NCBI GenBank assembly: GCA_027946355.1
Contig: JAPEUS010000004.1
Coordinates: 248,001-312,000 of the forward strand
DNA: 64,000 nt
Direction: 5' to 3'
DNA from: Collariella sp. IMI 366227
Lineage: Eukaryota > Ascomycota > Sordariomycetes > Sordariales > Chaetomiaceae
The notes below the pieces were generated by a model, which was not told the origin of the DNA, did no database searches, and worked only from the letters and a program-made list of their open reading frames with translations. This document shows, piece by piece, positions 35,248 to 47,551 of this stretch (position 1 is the first letter of the stretch; each line of letters starts with the position of its first letter). Made by a program: the position numbers and the translations under genes.

Positions 35248-37406
35248 CCTGGGGCAGCCCAGGTGCGATCCCTGCATCTGCCAGTCGTGTCATGGTCGCG
35301 CAAGATGTTGCTCGTTTCGACTTGGCGGCTCTATCCTTTGTCAGGTGTTTGGCGTCAGATGAAGGGGTGCCATGGCTATTTCGTGAGGTCTTACTGGAGG
35401 AGTTGGAATTACCATACTTCCGCTAACACATTACGTCACTGCCCTCGAGATCATCGCATCGAGGTGTTACCTGGTGAGGCTCTGACCGGAGTCTTCGAGT
35501 TGTGCAGCTGCGGCTGGTGGATTCTCACTAGTTATCGAACATCCTTATTCGTGTAAAGAGTGATTTCAATGGTAAAATCTCGGTGGTTTGGGGGAGATAA
35601 TTACCTGATTTCTGCCCTTTTTATTGTAACAGTTAGGAGTTCAGTCAGTGTGGGTAAAAAATCAATGAGAACCACAAGTTCAAAGTCAGGTGAATCTTAA
35701 GGTTCAAGTCGTTTTCAAGTCGTGTGTCATTACCATGTACATTGTCTGCACCATTACCGGAGTTTCGAGGTTCTGTTGTTTGTTTCTTCCGCCGTTGAGG
35801 GCCGATGATAGACAACGATGAACGAACTGGTCTGCCTGGGACGTTGTTCCTAATTACTGTTGGAATATCTACGCCAGAGTCCAGTCCGGGCAGGACGACG
35901 CAACAGGGGGGGGTTATTACCGGGGAAGTAGTCACGCGGCCTAGGGCCTCGGGGACCGCTGCTTAAGCTGCAATGTCCGCACCCCCTCATTCTTCCCCTC
36001 TTAAAAGAGGAAGAGAATATGATCCACCTGAACCACCAATTTGCACGTCCCTCTCAAGAGAAGAGGGTATTTGCTCTGTGTTTCCAATGTATCGCGGTAC
36101 CTGGTATTTCCTACAATTACTTACAGAAGGGATCTCGAACAACGATACAACACTACCAACTACATCGGCCAATGGATCGACTATTCCATAGCCTTGGCAA
36201 TTCTGTTGTACATACTACGGAGTAAGTCATCGCTGTTCTGTTTGGGTGATCGGGTTTCTTACCCGGTGTTTTTCTCTTGGTTCGAGGATTTTAATGTCGG
36301 CTCTGCCCGATCAAACGCCACGTGCGTCCACCGCTTCCTTGCAGGAGACCCGGCCAGGCCCCGGCTGCATCACATGTCCCGCGGTCCGAAAGATTACCGA
36401 GAACATCAAACTTGGAGCCAGTCGTACCAAACTCTCCTCCCCCCGGTCATGCGTTTGGATCGTTGGACAACTCTGTCCTGCGTACATAACCATCATCTCC
36501 AGCTCCCTGGGCGGGAAGGGCGGGCAGGCGGAGATTGGGTGGACGTTCTGCTTTTCCAGACTCGCCTGACCGGTGGTTGAGTCACGAGTCCGATTGGCGG
36601 GATCGATGGGTTGTCCCTCAATGAAAAGCAGAGGCTGTGCGAGAACAAGGTTGGGCCCGGGTCCAGGGAGCCAGCTGAGATGCTCAATGGCATTCCAGGT
36701 TCCATTATCGTGAGGGTCTCCTGGGTCCAAGTTGGACCGTTAAAAATGGCCGAAAGCCACCGACGGACTAGTCGAGCAAAAAGGATAATTGCCCTGAAGA
36801 AGCAGCCGGATCGAGATTTGTCCCGTGATCGCCTCTCCGGCACAGGTGCTTCGTCTAGCGATGGACGATGAGTGCAATTCGTGGATGGATGAATGAGTGA
36901 GGTGGTTCTCTCGGTTTGGTTGACCAGTCGCTAACCCCTGTGACCCATTTTTCGTCTTGAAAAAGGGCGCCTCATTGGATGTTTTGGCAGGCTGGCCACA
37001 CCACTGCAGCCATCCCACATGGGCGTCCCGCTGCAGGCTGCCCCGGTCCCTCCCGTCCCACTGTCCCACTGCGCCCTGCTGCTGGTGCCACCTCCATCCA
37101 TTTCACATTTCCTGTCCTCCATCCACCGCTCGTCCGTCCATTCCATCATTTCGTCCCATCTGCGACACCCTCAGCAATTTGCCAAATACCCTCGAATTAC
37201 CCTCGAAATACCCGCGCGATAAACGTGTTCCTACGACATCCGCCGATCCCCGACCGAACGAGCGAGACCCCCCCCCGACAACCGCAGCAACTCCTCCACC
37301 TGCCATCATCTGACTCCCACCGGTGTTTCAAGTTGCGACAGGCTTCCAGCGTCAACAAAGCCCACTTCAAAAAGAGGAGCGATCGCACGCTCGTACCACC
37401 TACGCC
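35248..37406. other. No recognisable gene; leader of next gene at 3' end
   Basis: About 2.1 kb with unconvincing short frames. The last 300 bp (about 37100-37406) are C/T-rich, as is common in fungal promoter and leader DNA. Confidence 0.5.
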
Positions 37407-37904
37407 ATGCCCACCTCACTGGATTCGTCTCGCCCAATCATGGCTCCCTCTGTATGTCTTCCCCTCTCTCGTCCGGCGCAACGTTGAATCCAAACACAAC
37501 CTCTCCATCAAACCAACCAACCAACGAACACAATTCAATTCAAACCACACTCAACTGACGCCCCTTCCCAATTGCCACAGAACCGCGACTCAGTCCGCTA
37601 CAGCGCCTATAGCATGGCCGCGCCGTCCGTCTCCCCGAGCGTCCTCAGCACCGACAGCATGACGGCCGAGATCCGCCCCATCGTCGACGGGCTCGAGCGG
37701 CTCAAGAACCCACCGCTCGCCCAGCAGCGCGTGTTCCTCAACGAGGAGCAGACGACCAACCTGGCCAAGCTGGCCCTGAGCGCCAAGCTCGACCGCGCCC
37801 TCGCCCGCCGCATGACTTCGCAGGACGCCGTGATGCGCCCCCGGAAGCCGTCGGCGGCGGCTGCGATTGAGACGGAGGTTATGAGCGAGAAGGAGAAGGC
37901 TTGA
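37407..37904 (+). CDS. Small conserved protein of unknown function
   Basis: Two exons, 37407-37451 and 37581-37904, joined by a canonical GTATGT...CACAG intron in frame, give 122 residues. The start MPTSLDSSRPIMAPS leads into NRDSVRYSAYSMAAPSVSP. A helical middle reads IVDGLERLKNPPLAQQRVFL, then NLAKLALSAKLDRALARRMT, and it ends in EVMSEKEKA. The compact frame with strong codon bias toward G/C in third positions and clean splice sites argue that it is real. I recognise no domain; the Leu/Ala/Lys-rich part is probably an alpha-helix. No signal peptide or membrane segment. Confidence 0.75.
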
Positions 37905-38511
37905 AGGGAGAGCATAATACGTTCGGTGGAAAAAGGTTTGGAGGTCTCAATGGCGGATGGCCGGAAGGAAGCGCGGGAGTGGGAAGACACCCCGGTCGCT
38001 CGCAGACCAAAGCCGGCTAGGCATTTGTGGCACGCGACGGATGGAGATTACGGGACGGAGTAGGGGGGTGTTTTAATCGCATGCTTGGGTTTCTGCTGTT
38101 TTCGTTTTGTGTGTTTCCGGCATCATCTTGCGGCATCGTTTCTTTCAAAGGAGTGAGGTTATACGGGTTTCAAGCTGGGACGTTGCAATGGATATTAAGG
38201 GCTTAATGGGCAATGAACACAACTCCATCCCGGCTGAAGGGTTCAGCGGGACGTTTTACTGCCTGCTGGGAAGGAGGTCTCTTTTTGTGTATATCAAGAT
38301 CGACAGCGTGATATGGGCTGGAAGCCGCTATGTTTGAACACCCCCATTCGAAGTTTTTACAAGAACAACCTTGATCTGTCTCAAGCAATGGAAATTCCCT
38401 AACGCCTAGCCTGTAAACCGAACAACCCATCATCGTGACTGAAAAACAAGCACCCGCTTCTCTAGCGCTCGCTTCTCCTATCCCCTCCCTGCAGCGCTCC
38501 AGATCGAGCTC
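37905..38511. other. Intergenic, no gene seen
   Basis: Convergent 3' regions of the small protein (plus) and the Sec72-like gene (minus). No terminator signal could be assigned with confidence. Confidence 0.5.
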
Positions 38512-39130
38512 TCAAGCATCCCTCTTCACCCTCTCCTCCTCAATCCTCCCCTCCACCTCCCTCAACAACTCACTCAATTCCTTCTCCTCCCCTCAAATTC
38601 CAGCCCCTTCCCGACCCACTCCCTTGCCTCATGCAACCGCCCCATCTCTACAAGACACTTCCCCCGCCGAAACCACGCCTTTGCGTTCCCCTGCCTCTTG
38701 GCCTCCACGCTGGCCTCCGCATCCACCGCGCCCTCGGCCCAGTTCCCCAGGTGCATGTGCGCCTGCGCGCGGTTGCTGTACAGCGCGTGCGCCTCCTCGC
38801 GCACGAGCTGGGAGGGCTCCCATGCGGGCCGGGTCAGCGCCATCTGCAGCCCCAGGGTGTACAGTTTGATGGCTTCCGGGTAGTGGCCCCGGCGGTACTC
38901 GGCGTTGCCGCTCTCGCGGAGCTTGGAGAGGTTGGCGCTACGCTTGGGGTTGACGGGGACTGGGGAGGGGACGAGTGCGGGGGCTCGAGGGCGTGCAGGG
39001 CGCGGTGGAGGGTGTTGAGCGCGGCGAGTTCGGCTTCGAGGACGCGGTTGGAGGGTGTCGGGGTGCTGATGGCTTTGGATTTGGGGTCGATGGTGAGGGG
39101 GATAAAGTCGAATGTGTCTGGGTCGGACAT
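38512..39130 (-). CDS. SEC72: Sec72-like TPR protein of the ER translocon, two frameshifts
   Basis: Cytosolic TPR subunit of the Sec62/Sec63 post-translational translocation complex. Starts MSDPDTFDFIPLTIDPKSKA at 39130, then ELAALNTLHRALHALEPP. After the G5 run (plus strand 38979-38983) the frame must drop one base to continue as ALVPSPVPVNPKRSANLSKL, NAEYRRGHYPEAIKLYTLGL, ALYSNRAQAHMHLGNW and AWFRRGKCLVEMGRLHEA, the three TPR helices pairs. A second conflict at the C4 run 38589-38592 needs one added base, giving EEKELSELLREVEGRIEEER to a stop at 38512-38514; otherwise the protein ends at 38574. Both corrections reproduce the family exactly, so the gene is probably functional. Confidence 0.82.
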
Positions 39131-39919
39131 GGTGGGCGAGGATTTGGGGGTGGTGTGGATGTGGCTCGTTCAACTGGCGGTCGATGTATGGGTGGTTTGG
39201 GGGCGCAGAGTCAAATTGTTGTTTATGACTGTGGCGGCAGTGAAGATTGAGCCGAAGACTTGCAAAACGCTTGTCGGCTGGAGTGATCGGTCTCGATTTG
39301 GAGTTGGGTATCTTGGAGCGGGTTCGATTCAGGACGCCGCCAGTTCAAAGGACAGCTGTGGATGGATGATGACCTGGCCAGTTCACCTCCCCAGAAATCC
39401 TTATCTTATCGCCATCCGGCCCGTGGAGCTCCACTTTTACCCCTTTTCTGGGCCAGGAAAGTAAACAATGGAATGCTTGGTCTAACAATTGCTTGGAGGA
39501 GAAACCTGAAGAATCGAGAGAGGCTGCATCCCGTCGCGAATTTATTCCAAAATGGATGTTTCTGTTTTAATTTAAATGGTTTGGGAATCGGGGTCTTTCG
39601 ACATTCTCTTGTGCAACCACCAAGTCCCTCAGGTTTCAGCCCTCGTTCTCAGATTTGCCGATCTCCAGGGCATGCCATATGACCGATCAAAAGACCATCA
39701 AGCGTTAGTTTATTTCTGGGCAGTATCTAACCGCTCCTCTATTCAACTGATAGCCCAATCTTCCTCAAAAATTCTGTGGTATGCGAATGAAACAGAATAA
39801 ATAGCAACGCTGTGACCTCCCAAACCCTAACCAAAAGACCACCAAGAAATTAATCAAACCCGGAACTGTCAAGCGTATGTCTACCCGCATCAGCACCTGA
39901 TACTGCCCATCGAACTCAA
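39131..39919. other. Intergenic, no gene seen
   Basis: Upstream region of the Sec72-like gene and downstream region of the zinc-cluster gene. No supported gene. Confidence 0.5.
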
Positions 39920-42900
39920 TCACTCCCTTCCAACACTGGGTTTCGCCCTCGTAAACGACTCCGGTGGGGACCAATCCGACTTCCGTGATGGGTCCGAGAC
40001 AAACATCTTGGAAACCCAGAAAAGCTCATGTTCCCAGCACCCTTCCGCTGGTGTTTTCGGAATTGAATCCACTGCCGCGATACATCAGTTAGCATGCCTG
40101 ACTCAGGGAAAAAGCAATCTTGCCGCTGGCTTCACCGAGGCCCACTCACACTTCTCCGTCAACCTCCCCGTAATCACCCTCAAAAACTCAACCTGATAGC
40201 TCTCCAGATGCCCCAACGCTGAGTCCTCCAGATTGTCCCAGTCGAAGTTCATCAAATCGCAGCGCTTGAAGTACTGCCAATGAGCCAGGAGCATAACAGC
40301 ACCGTGATGAACGTCCTCAACGAAGGAAGTCAGCGGGTGGTTGAGCGGGCCATAGCGGGTGTCCTGGGTAACGACTGTGTGAGCTTCTGCTGCCACAACT
40401 GGTGCGTCCGTCCCCTCCCCGCCGCCGTCGGGGTGATGGTGGTCGAGGGCTCCGAGCGAAGAACCCACCTGCGGCTTCCCCTCGAAGTTTTGCCTGACGT
40501 GCCGGTAGCGGTCCTGGGAGGTGCAGGCGACCTGGTACAGGAGTAAGAAAGTCGCCAGGAAGACGGTGAACCAGGCCTCTTTGTTGCACGACGTGAGGAG
40601 TGTGTCGAACGCCCGCAGGACCTCCGGGGCAAGCCGCTTCCAGATGCGCTCGCTCCTGATGCTGTCGAATTGGGCCACGATCATCCGGGGGATGTACGGT
40701 TGGAGGAATCCTTTATCGGGGGTCATGCCCAGATGTTCCTTGCCGCAGAGATATGCTGAGCCTGTTCCATGACCTGGGAGACGGGCGTGAGTAACGTGGC
40801 CAGAATATTTTGGGAGGGTTAAAACCACATACGAACGGCAAACCAGAGGCGGACGATCTTCTGCAAAAAGTCCTTCTGGTCCTTCAATGACTTCTTTCTC
40901 GCCTCCTTGGCAGTGTGCCCACCCTCAACCTTGATTACATCCTGTCATTGTCTCAGTAAAAATAGCATCGGAAGGACTATGAAGGGAGCCTTACTGGGAG
41001 AGAGCTACAGTGCCTCACAATCATACTCAAAGTATCCTTGACAATATCGTCCGACCCTCTCACAGCTTCGCCGAGGCCGTCGAGAGCATTGTGGCTAATG
41101 TACTCGTTGAACTCCCGGGCTGTCTTTTCCACATCGGCAAGGCAAAAGGCTCCAAGCTCTTGTCTCTTAGGGATGCCGTTTTCCAGGTACCAGCGGTGTG
41201 AGATGTCAGTGTCGGCTGGCTTGAAACGCCGAACCCGGAGTCGCACAGGAAGGCGGCAGAGGCCCTGGGTCATCTCAATGTCGAAGACGGTATTGTCGAC
41301 GAAGTCAGTGATGTTCACCACTTTCGTGTGGTCAAACCGCCTGGTGTAACCCAGCCCGCCGGGGCGGTTCGCCACCATCGATGTCACCTTGAACCGGAGG
41401 CATGGGATAAAATGGATGGTCTTCTTGGAGTCCCTCCGCACCCTGAGACATGTCTCACAGGGCGCAATGGGGCTATTCGCGTCTTGTTTGTTGGGGATAC
41501 ACTTCACGACGTCAGCTCAAAGGCCTGATGGAGGGGAGTCTGCTGTATCACTTACGCGGACGCGTTGGTTGTGACATCGCAGGCAAGCGCCCATGGTTCG
41601 TGTGTTCGACGTCTCTTTCCGCAAGCCCTCGTCAAAACGGCCCCGCGGCTTTCGGTCTTTGTCTTTAGAGCCCTCGCCGCCCTCCGCATTACCCTCTGGT
41701 CCCATGGGTTCTTCTGCCGTTGGCATGAATGAGCCGATCATCGAACCCTGCCTGCTCTGCTCAAGGTCGTCCGCGTACTCTTCCTTAATCACAATGCCAT
41801 CCTCTGGTTGCTTTATATTTCCGGCTGGTGTCCGAGTCTCTTTCCGCAAATGTTCGTTAAATCTGGCCCGCCGCTTTCGGTCTCTCGATCCCTCACCGTC
41901 CACATCACCGCCGGGGCGAGGCGGTCTCTCTGGCACCAGGATGACTGAGCTGCTCGCAAACCCCGGTCCGCTTTGCTCGGCATCGTCCGCTTGCTCTTTC
42001 TTGATCCAAACGGCTTCCTCTGGTTGCTTCCCAACTCCGACATATGGCCGAGTCAGATGGGAGACCGTTATTTGAGTCACGCTGTCGTCGCTTGAAACAG
42101 ACTGCCGGAGGCTGACGGGCGAGTGGTAAGTGTTCAACACAGGATTGGAAACAGCGAGACCCTGGAGATGATTGAAGTTGGCTGCCGTAGCGTTGCCCAA
42201 GACCGTCTCCGTAGACTCTTCTAACTGTTGTGTCCATGACTGGTAGCTGGCGTGGCTGTTAACCACCTCGTGCCCATACCCCGGCTGAGCCACTGGCAGC
42301 CAAGTGGCATCCATTGGTATTAGAGGAAAATCAGCTCCTATGGGCTGGTGTGTTGAGGTGGGGAGAGGAGGCCAGGGGCTGAAAGTAATAGTGGATGGGG
42401 ACTGGTCATAGGTGTTCTGACCGGCAGCCGCTGGTGGGAAAACAGATTGCCCTGTAGGCCAATCGCAATGCAAATATCCATGACTGATCTGATCAACCGG
42501 TGAGGGAGTAATCGGACCCCATGACATCTGGCCCGGGGGTTTGGCAAAGGTACCCGGCCATGGGGGAGGCTCAGCCAGCTGGTTTCCTTCCTCTGGCGCA
42601 GGCCCTCTCCATGAAGAAATCTGCTGAAACTGTGATGTGTCGGTTGCCGGAACAACACATGCGTTTTCTGGTGGGTAGAAGAGCTGCCCTGATGTTGCCA
42701 GTTCCGTGGCAGACCACACGGCGATGTCGCCAGACGCAGTCAACCCATGGGCATCTCCTGCGGGACGGAGAGGAGCAGTGTATGGTGTGGCCTCTCCCTG
42801 TGGTAAGACTGGACTGTAACCCAAGACAGGTAGGGCCGTCCGAAGTCCAGCTGCTGGCTCAAACGCTAGGTTCGGGCGACGCTTCTTTGACGGGCGGGCC

Positions 42901-43352
42901 ACTGCATCCGCGGGGCTGCTGGGTAGCACACTCGGGCCGGCCTGGATGAAGAGTGGACGGTTAACAAAACCTGTACCACCGCCGAGTGACAAGCAACAAG
43001 GACCGGGGTGGGATGGGGGAGAAGGTGGATGTTTACAAATGCATGAAGAGGCTTGGGGAGAGTCTGGAGGTTGGCTTCCATTGCTGGGCTCGCCGGCAGG
43101 CTTCGACCAAGGAGAAAAGCTGTTCTCAGCTGCTCCTGTGCCGATCGTCAAGCGGTCGTTCGGGCCCCTGCCTGTGGCACCAGCAGGTCCAGCGTAGGAC
43201 CAAGGGGGGAGGAGGGGGCGACGAGCCCGGCGCCGCGGCACTGGCTCGGAGCTGGTTCCGAGTGCCAGCCGGCAATGCGGCAGAATCGTGTTGTTGATGC
43301 CGGAGGAGCTGCGTCTGGGGGGCCCTTTCGGCAGTCGGTGTGTGTGGTACAA
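39920..43352 (-). CDS. Large atypical zinc-cluster protein with duplicated segment (5' end uncertain)
   Basis: Exons 43352(or upstream)-41556, 41501-40995, 40941-40833, 40773-40150 and 40047-39920 join in frame with canonical introns, up to 1055 residues. No ATG lies at the 5' end of the open frame; the first in-frame ATG is at 42527, so either translation starts there or an upstream exon is missing. The N-terminal 560 residues are Pro/Ser-rich and hold two copies of a roughly 70-residue unit (IKKEQADDAEQS...RARFNEHLRKET and IKEEYADDLEQS...RGRFDEGLRKET). Then comes a Cys cluster GACLRCHNQRVRC...CETC...FIPC, whose spacing (x13 and x15) is longer than standard Zn2Cys6, split by an intron just before its third Cys. 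The C-terminal half ends with CWEHELFWVSKMF. Likely a nuclear regulator. Confidence 0.75.
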
Positions 43353-46161
43353 GCGAGCGGTGAGGCAGGGCAGCGATACCGAGCACTCAAACGGGGCGGA
43401 TGGCCCCGACGGTGGCTCAGGGGCTGTCTCGATCTGGAAAGGCTGCGCGAGTTGAAGAGAGAGAGGGCTCGGCCCTGTGGCAGGGAAGGAAGCCGGTGTG
43501 TTTGACTTGTGCCACTGTGCGACGGCAGAAATGGGAGCACAACACCTGCAAGCGCTGGGTCTTGGTGTCCTGGCTAAGTTTGCAGGTGCGAGATTTTGAG
43601 AAGTGAGACCGGGAACTGGGGGGGAGGACGAGCCAAAGAGAGGTCCCTGGTGTGCCGGCGCTCAAGGCCAGTCAGGAGATTGGGCCTGGTTGATGAAGAT
43701 CACGCCAAGCTCATCGATCCTGCGGTCGAGCGAGAGTGTGACAGCAGGGGCAGCGAAATGCAACCCTGGTCGTCTAGGAACCACAAATCACAGGCGTCAC
43801 AGTGCCGCCCGATGGCATAAAACTCTCTTGTCTCCGACTCAGGCCTCGGATCTCCAGCTCGTCAACTCTCCAGAATCACCACCATCTCACCCCACGCATG
43901 GATTAAATGGGCTCCTATCTCCGCGGTGAGCAGCTCTTGTCGGCCTTTCCAGGAGAAAGGATGGCAGATCCCAAGAAGATGATGCCCAAAGTCCCGACGT
44001 TCATCATTAGACGGAAAATGGTGAGACGGAGGAAGACTCAACCGTCATCATCAGTCGCTGGGGATGAGGGTAGAGAGCGCAAGGAGGCAACCTGAGATGG
44101 ACGATGGAAAGGACATGGTCTCGTAACTTCCTTCCCCTTGGACTGCTAGGGTACCTGCCATGGGCACTTTGTGCTCTTTCCATCTTGAGACAGGCACCCT
44201 GATTGTGAGTCGACAGTGGCAGGAGTGGCAGGCAGGAGGGAGGAGTGGGTTCTTTCATCGACCGGTGAGCATGCAGGTTGCTGCATTTGGGTTGCGTTCG
44301 CTGCAGGGGCGCATGGCCCGTGCCTGCCTGCGAGTTGTGCATATTGGGTGTGTCAGCTGCCGACTGCTGGCGGCTGCTGGCACTGCCTGGAGTCGACAGT
44401 CTTCAGAGAAGAAAGTCTCGAACCCAGATGATGATGATGACATGCACCCCGTGCTTCCCGCAGGAAGCTAAATGCCCAAACCAACTGGTGTTTATATTTT
44501 TTGTTTTACAGGGTATGTACATACATAGATGTCACCCGGCATGCAGCCAAATTCGCCTCGAGACGCACTACCGCCCGCAATATTCGCTTAACCGGTACTT
44601 CAACGTCGCTTCTTGGTGATTCCAGGGATCTGCCCGTCGTTTAGGCCTGTCAACCCATGATGTTGAGCCGGCTAAACGCAGCAGCCATTCGGGGACCGCG
44701 CCGAATGCCTTGGAAGGGGCAGTCGTTAGCTCCACGGCTCCAGTCCCCGGCAGAGCCGTTGGGTTGATGACAGTTACGGCACAGTGTCAGTTGGTTATCT
44801 CCGGTTGAGCTGCAGACGGAGATCGGCCGAGGAAGAGCCAGAAGGAACTAGCGAGCGCCGAGACGACAAAGATTTGTCGCTTGTCCAAGCAAAAATACCA
44901 GGGGGGTGTGGCAGCCAGGTCTTTGACGACCAGAGCAAAATCAAGCGCCCGCCACGAACCAGTCCGAACTTCGCTCGACCGCCATCGAGATGTTGGACGC
45001 TGGGACAGATGCAGAATAACTGTGTCTTATCTGCCAAAAGCTTCCTGATACTGGTGTGGTCATCCCGTTCAGGCATGGGCTCGGCCGGCGGATCGCTCTG
45101 ATCCGGGAAGATCTCCCCGGCGGCTGACCCCTCAGTCAGAATCGTCTTGCCGGAACTTAGGCTGTGTTCCGCGCTCCAGGTCAAGTACATACATTAACCC
45201 AGTTTCTCAGTCGCGACGACTTAGCAAAGTCCCTTGCGCTTAGCCTGTTCGGGGGCGATAATGTGCTGGTGTTTCGGGCTTCAATGGAAAGGATGCTGCT
45301 AGACACCTGGGGGGCGGAGAACAGAGAACACCCTCTCCCCATCTTGGTCGGAAAAACGAACGTGCTGCTGATGGGCGTTCTTTTTACTGCAGGGGCTGGA
45401 GATGGTTTGCATGGCTCCAGCACCCCAGAGGGATGACTTGCAGACCGCGGCAGACACTTCCTAGCAAACGTCGTTCAGGGGTGTCACAACTTCGTTTGAC
45501 GCCATGACTTCCCCGGCCTGAAAGCTGTGCTTCAGCTCCAAGACCGGGGGAGATGATCGAGGCCTCAGAACGTGACTAATCCCTTCTGTCACCCCCGGCT
45601 CGGCTTTCCCTTGGACACACGGGCCGCACCATCTAGCCGACTTCTTTCCATTCCTCGCTTGCTTCACCTCCCTCTTTTCATCAAACCGACAGGAGCCCAA
45701 GACCCAATTCAGTTGACTACAGTTGACGACGGCAATGGCGTACATGACTTCCGCAGCTCACACGAAGCAAACTGCCGCCGACGCAGCACCAACCTCCTCT
45801 CGACGAATGAAGATTGGTGTATTCGACTCTGTTGAACGACACACCCCTCCTGTCGACCTCCCGTTTCTCCCTCGCGCGCATCCTCTCGAAGAAACACGGA
45901 GCTTGATCCATCAAGCCAATCAACTTTGGCATTTTGCTTCTGCCATCTCTACGATGGACCCCGCGCAAAGTCGACAGATGACGGGTACTTGAACCCGAGG
46001 GAAGACGCTTCTCGACGCGCCAGCCCCTTTCGACTTCAGCAAGAGCGACCTTCTCGTGTCTAATTTTGCAAAACTGCGCTCATCTCTCGATCTCCAGACC
46101 ATCGTCCCCTGACGCCTTCCAAGAGTACTAACTCCTTGGATCACCCGAGCTCTCAAACATC
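43353..46161. other. No supported gene; one coding-like ORF at 45735
   Basis: Mostly without recognisable genes. The frame 45735-45991 (MAYMTSAAHTKQTAADAAP, later LIHQANQLWHFASAISTMD) looks coding and continues in another frame with PAPFDFSKSDLLVSNFAKLR and then DAFQEY up to the TauD start. It may be a broken upstream gene or extra 5' exons; no domain recognised. Confidence 0.4.
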
Positions 46162-47551
46162 ATGGACACCTTGAAGCATCATTCCATGGCCTGGACATCC
46201 GACGGCCTACACGGTACTGGAGCGCGACCTTTGTATGTCCTTCAAGTGGATGAGCAAGGGGTTTCTGAGGTGGAGGACGCCCTGAACAGTTTTAAACGTT
46301 AGCTCCATACTCTCCCTTTACCCTGGTCGGAACCTGATGATAAACAGAACGTGGAGTCGGCGCGGATGCCGTGACTCGCGACTTATTTCCCCTTCCAACC
46401 ATCAAGGCGCAGCTTGCCCAAGCCTCCTTGGACATTCATCAAGGTCGCGGCCTTGCCGTTGTTAGGGGTCTTGATCCCCGCAAGTACTCGGACAAAGACA
46501 ATGTCACAATCTTCCTCGGAATCGCCAACTACATCGGCGACCAAAGAGGTCTGCAAGACAAGAAGGGTTCCATGCTGAGTATGATCACTCCTTTCGAACT
46601 CGTCTCCACTGGCGATGCTGACTTTACTTAGCCCATGTGACGGACTCTAAGGTCTGGACGACGCCCCCTGAGATGCGCCACGGGATTCATACCACCACCG
46701 GCTTGGTAAAAATACATCCTGCGAATACGCCCCTAGACGTCGTGCTGATGTGATTCTCAGGCTTGGCACTGCGATATGGGGACAGATGTCCTCGCTCTCC
46801 ACGTCCGTTCTCTTGCTGAAACGGGCGGCAACACATTCGTAGCTTCGTCATGGACCATCTACAACGAGTTGGTAGTGTCGTATCCCGAGGTTCTCCAGTC
46901 TCTCTGCGACTCTACTTGGCCCATCCAGGTGTTAGTCCCGCCCCCTGTCTGGCATTGGTTTTATCTCCTGTGGTGTCTCAGGCTTTTCGGCGGATAAACG
47001 CTAATCTTGTGCATTTCAGATCGGGTAATCCGCCTCGATACATCACCGCGCCACTGCTGCACGTTTCCGAGAACAAGATCGTGATCAGCTTCGACCCAGG
47101 CCGCCTGGGCCTCCACCCTGCGACCGCGAAGACCGGTCAAGGGTCACCTGTCCCAGCCTTGACTTCGACACAGCTCGAGGCACTTGAGGTGCTCTCCAAA
47201 CTCGCTTCCAAACACCGCCATTGTCTGGATACGAAACAGGGGGACATGATCTTCATTAACAACCTCTCTCTTTTGCACGCCCGCGACGCATACACCGATC
47301 CTAAGGAGGGGCCTGGACGCCACTTCGTACGACTGTGGTTGCGGAATCCGGAGCTGGCTTGGAACATTCCTCAAGCAATGCGGACGCCATGGGAGGCGGC
47401 CTACGGATCAGAAGGCAAAGGTTTTCCGGGTCTTGAGAAGAATTATCCCGTTCACCCAACCCTGAAGTACAAGCCACCCAAATACACAGCTGGCTCCGCA
47501 GCTTTTGTGCTCGAAGACAGCGAGGACGTCAATGGGGAGGGCTCAACCTGA
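46162..47551 (+). CDS. TauD/TfdA-like Fe(II)/2-oxoglutarate dioxygenase
   Basis: Clavaminate-synthase-like oxygenase; substrate unknown. Exons 46162-46297, 46348-46578, 46632-46705, 46761-46928 and 46982-47551 give 392 residues in frame. Text: LDIHQGRGLAVVRGLDPRKY, the metal motif AWHCDMGTDVLAL (His-x-Asp), GGNTFVASSWTIYNELV, ISFDPGRLGLHP, GDMIFINNLSLLHARDAYTD (distal His) and GRHFVRLWLRNPELAW with the 2-oxoglutarate Arg. Intron 4 has two possible acceptors. The one at 46981 keeps the frame but adds AFRRINANLVHFR. The one at 47018-47019, after a good GCTAAT branch site, gives the expected join (PIQ to GNPPRYI) only if the GGG at 47023-47025 were GG. Confidence 0.85.

Noticed and set aside
36041..36580. 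Plus-strand open frame of 179 residues
   Set aside because: No domain, no codon bias and no splice context; likely chance.
43907..44095. Small basic ORF downstream of the zinc-cluster gene's 5' region
   Set aside because: No similarity to a known family and no supporting signals beyond an ATG.
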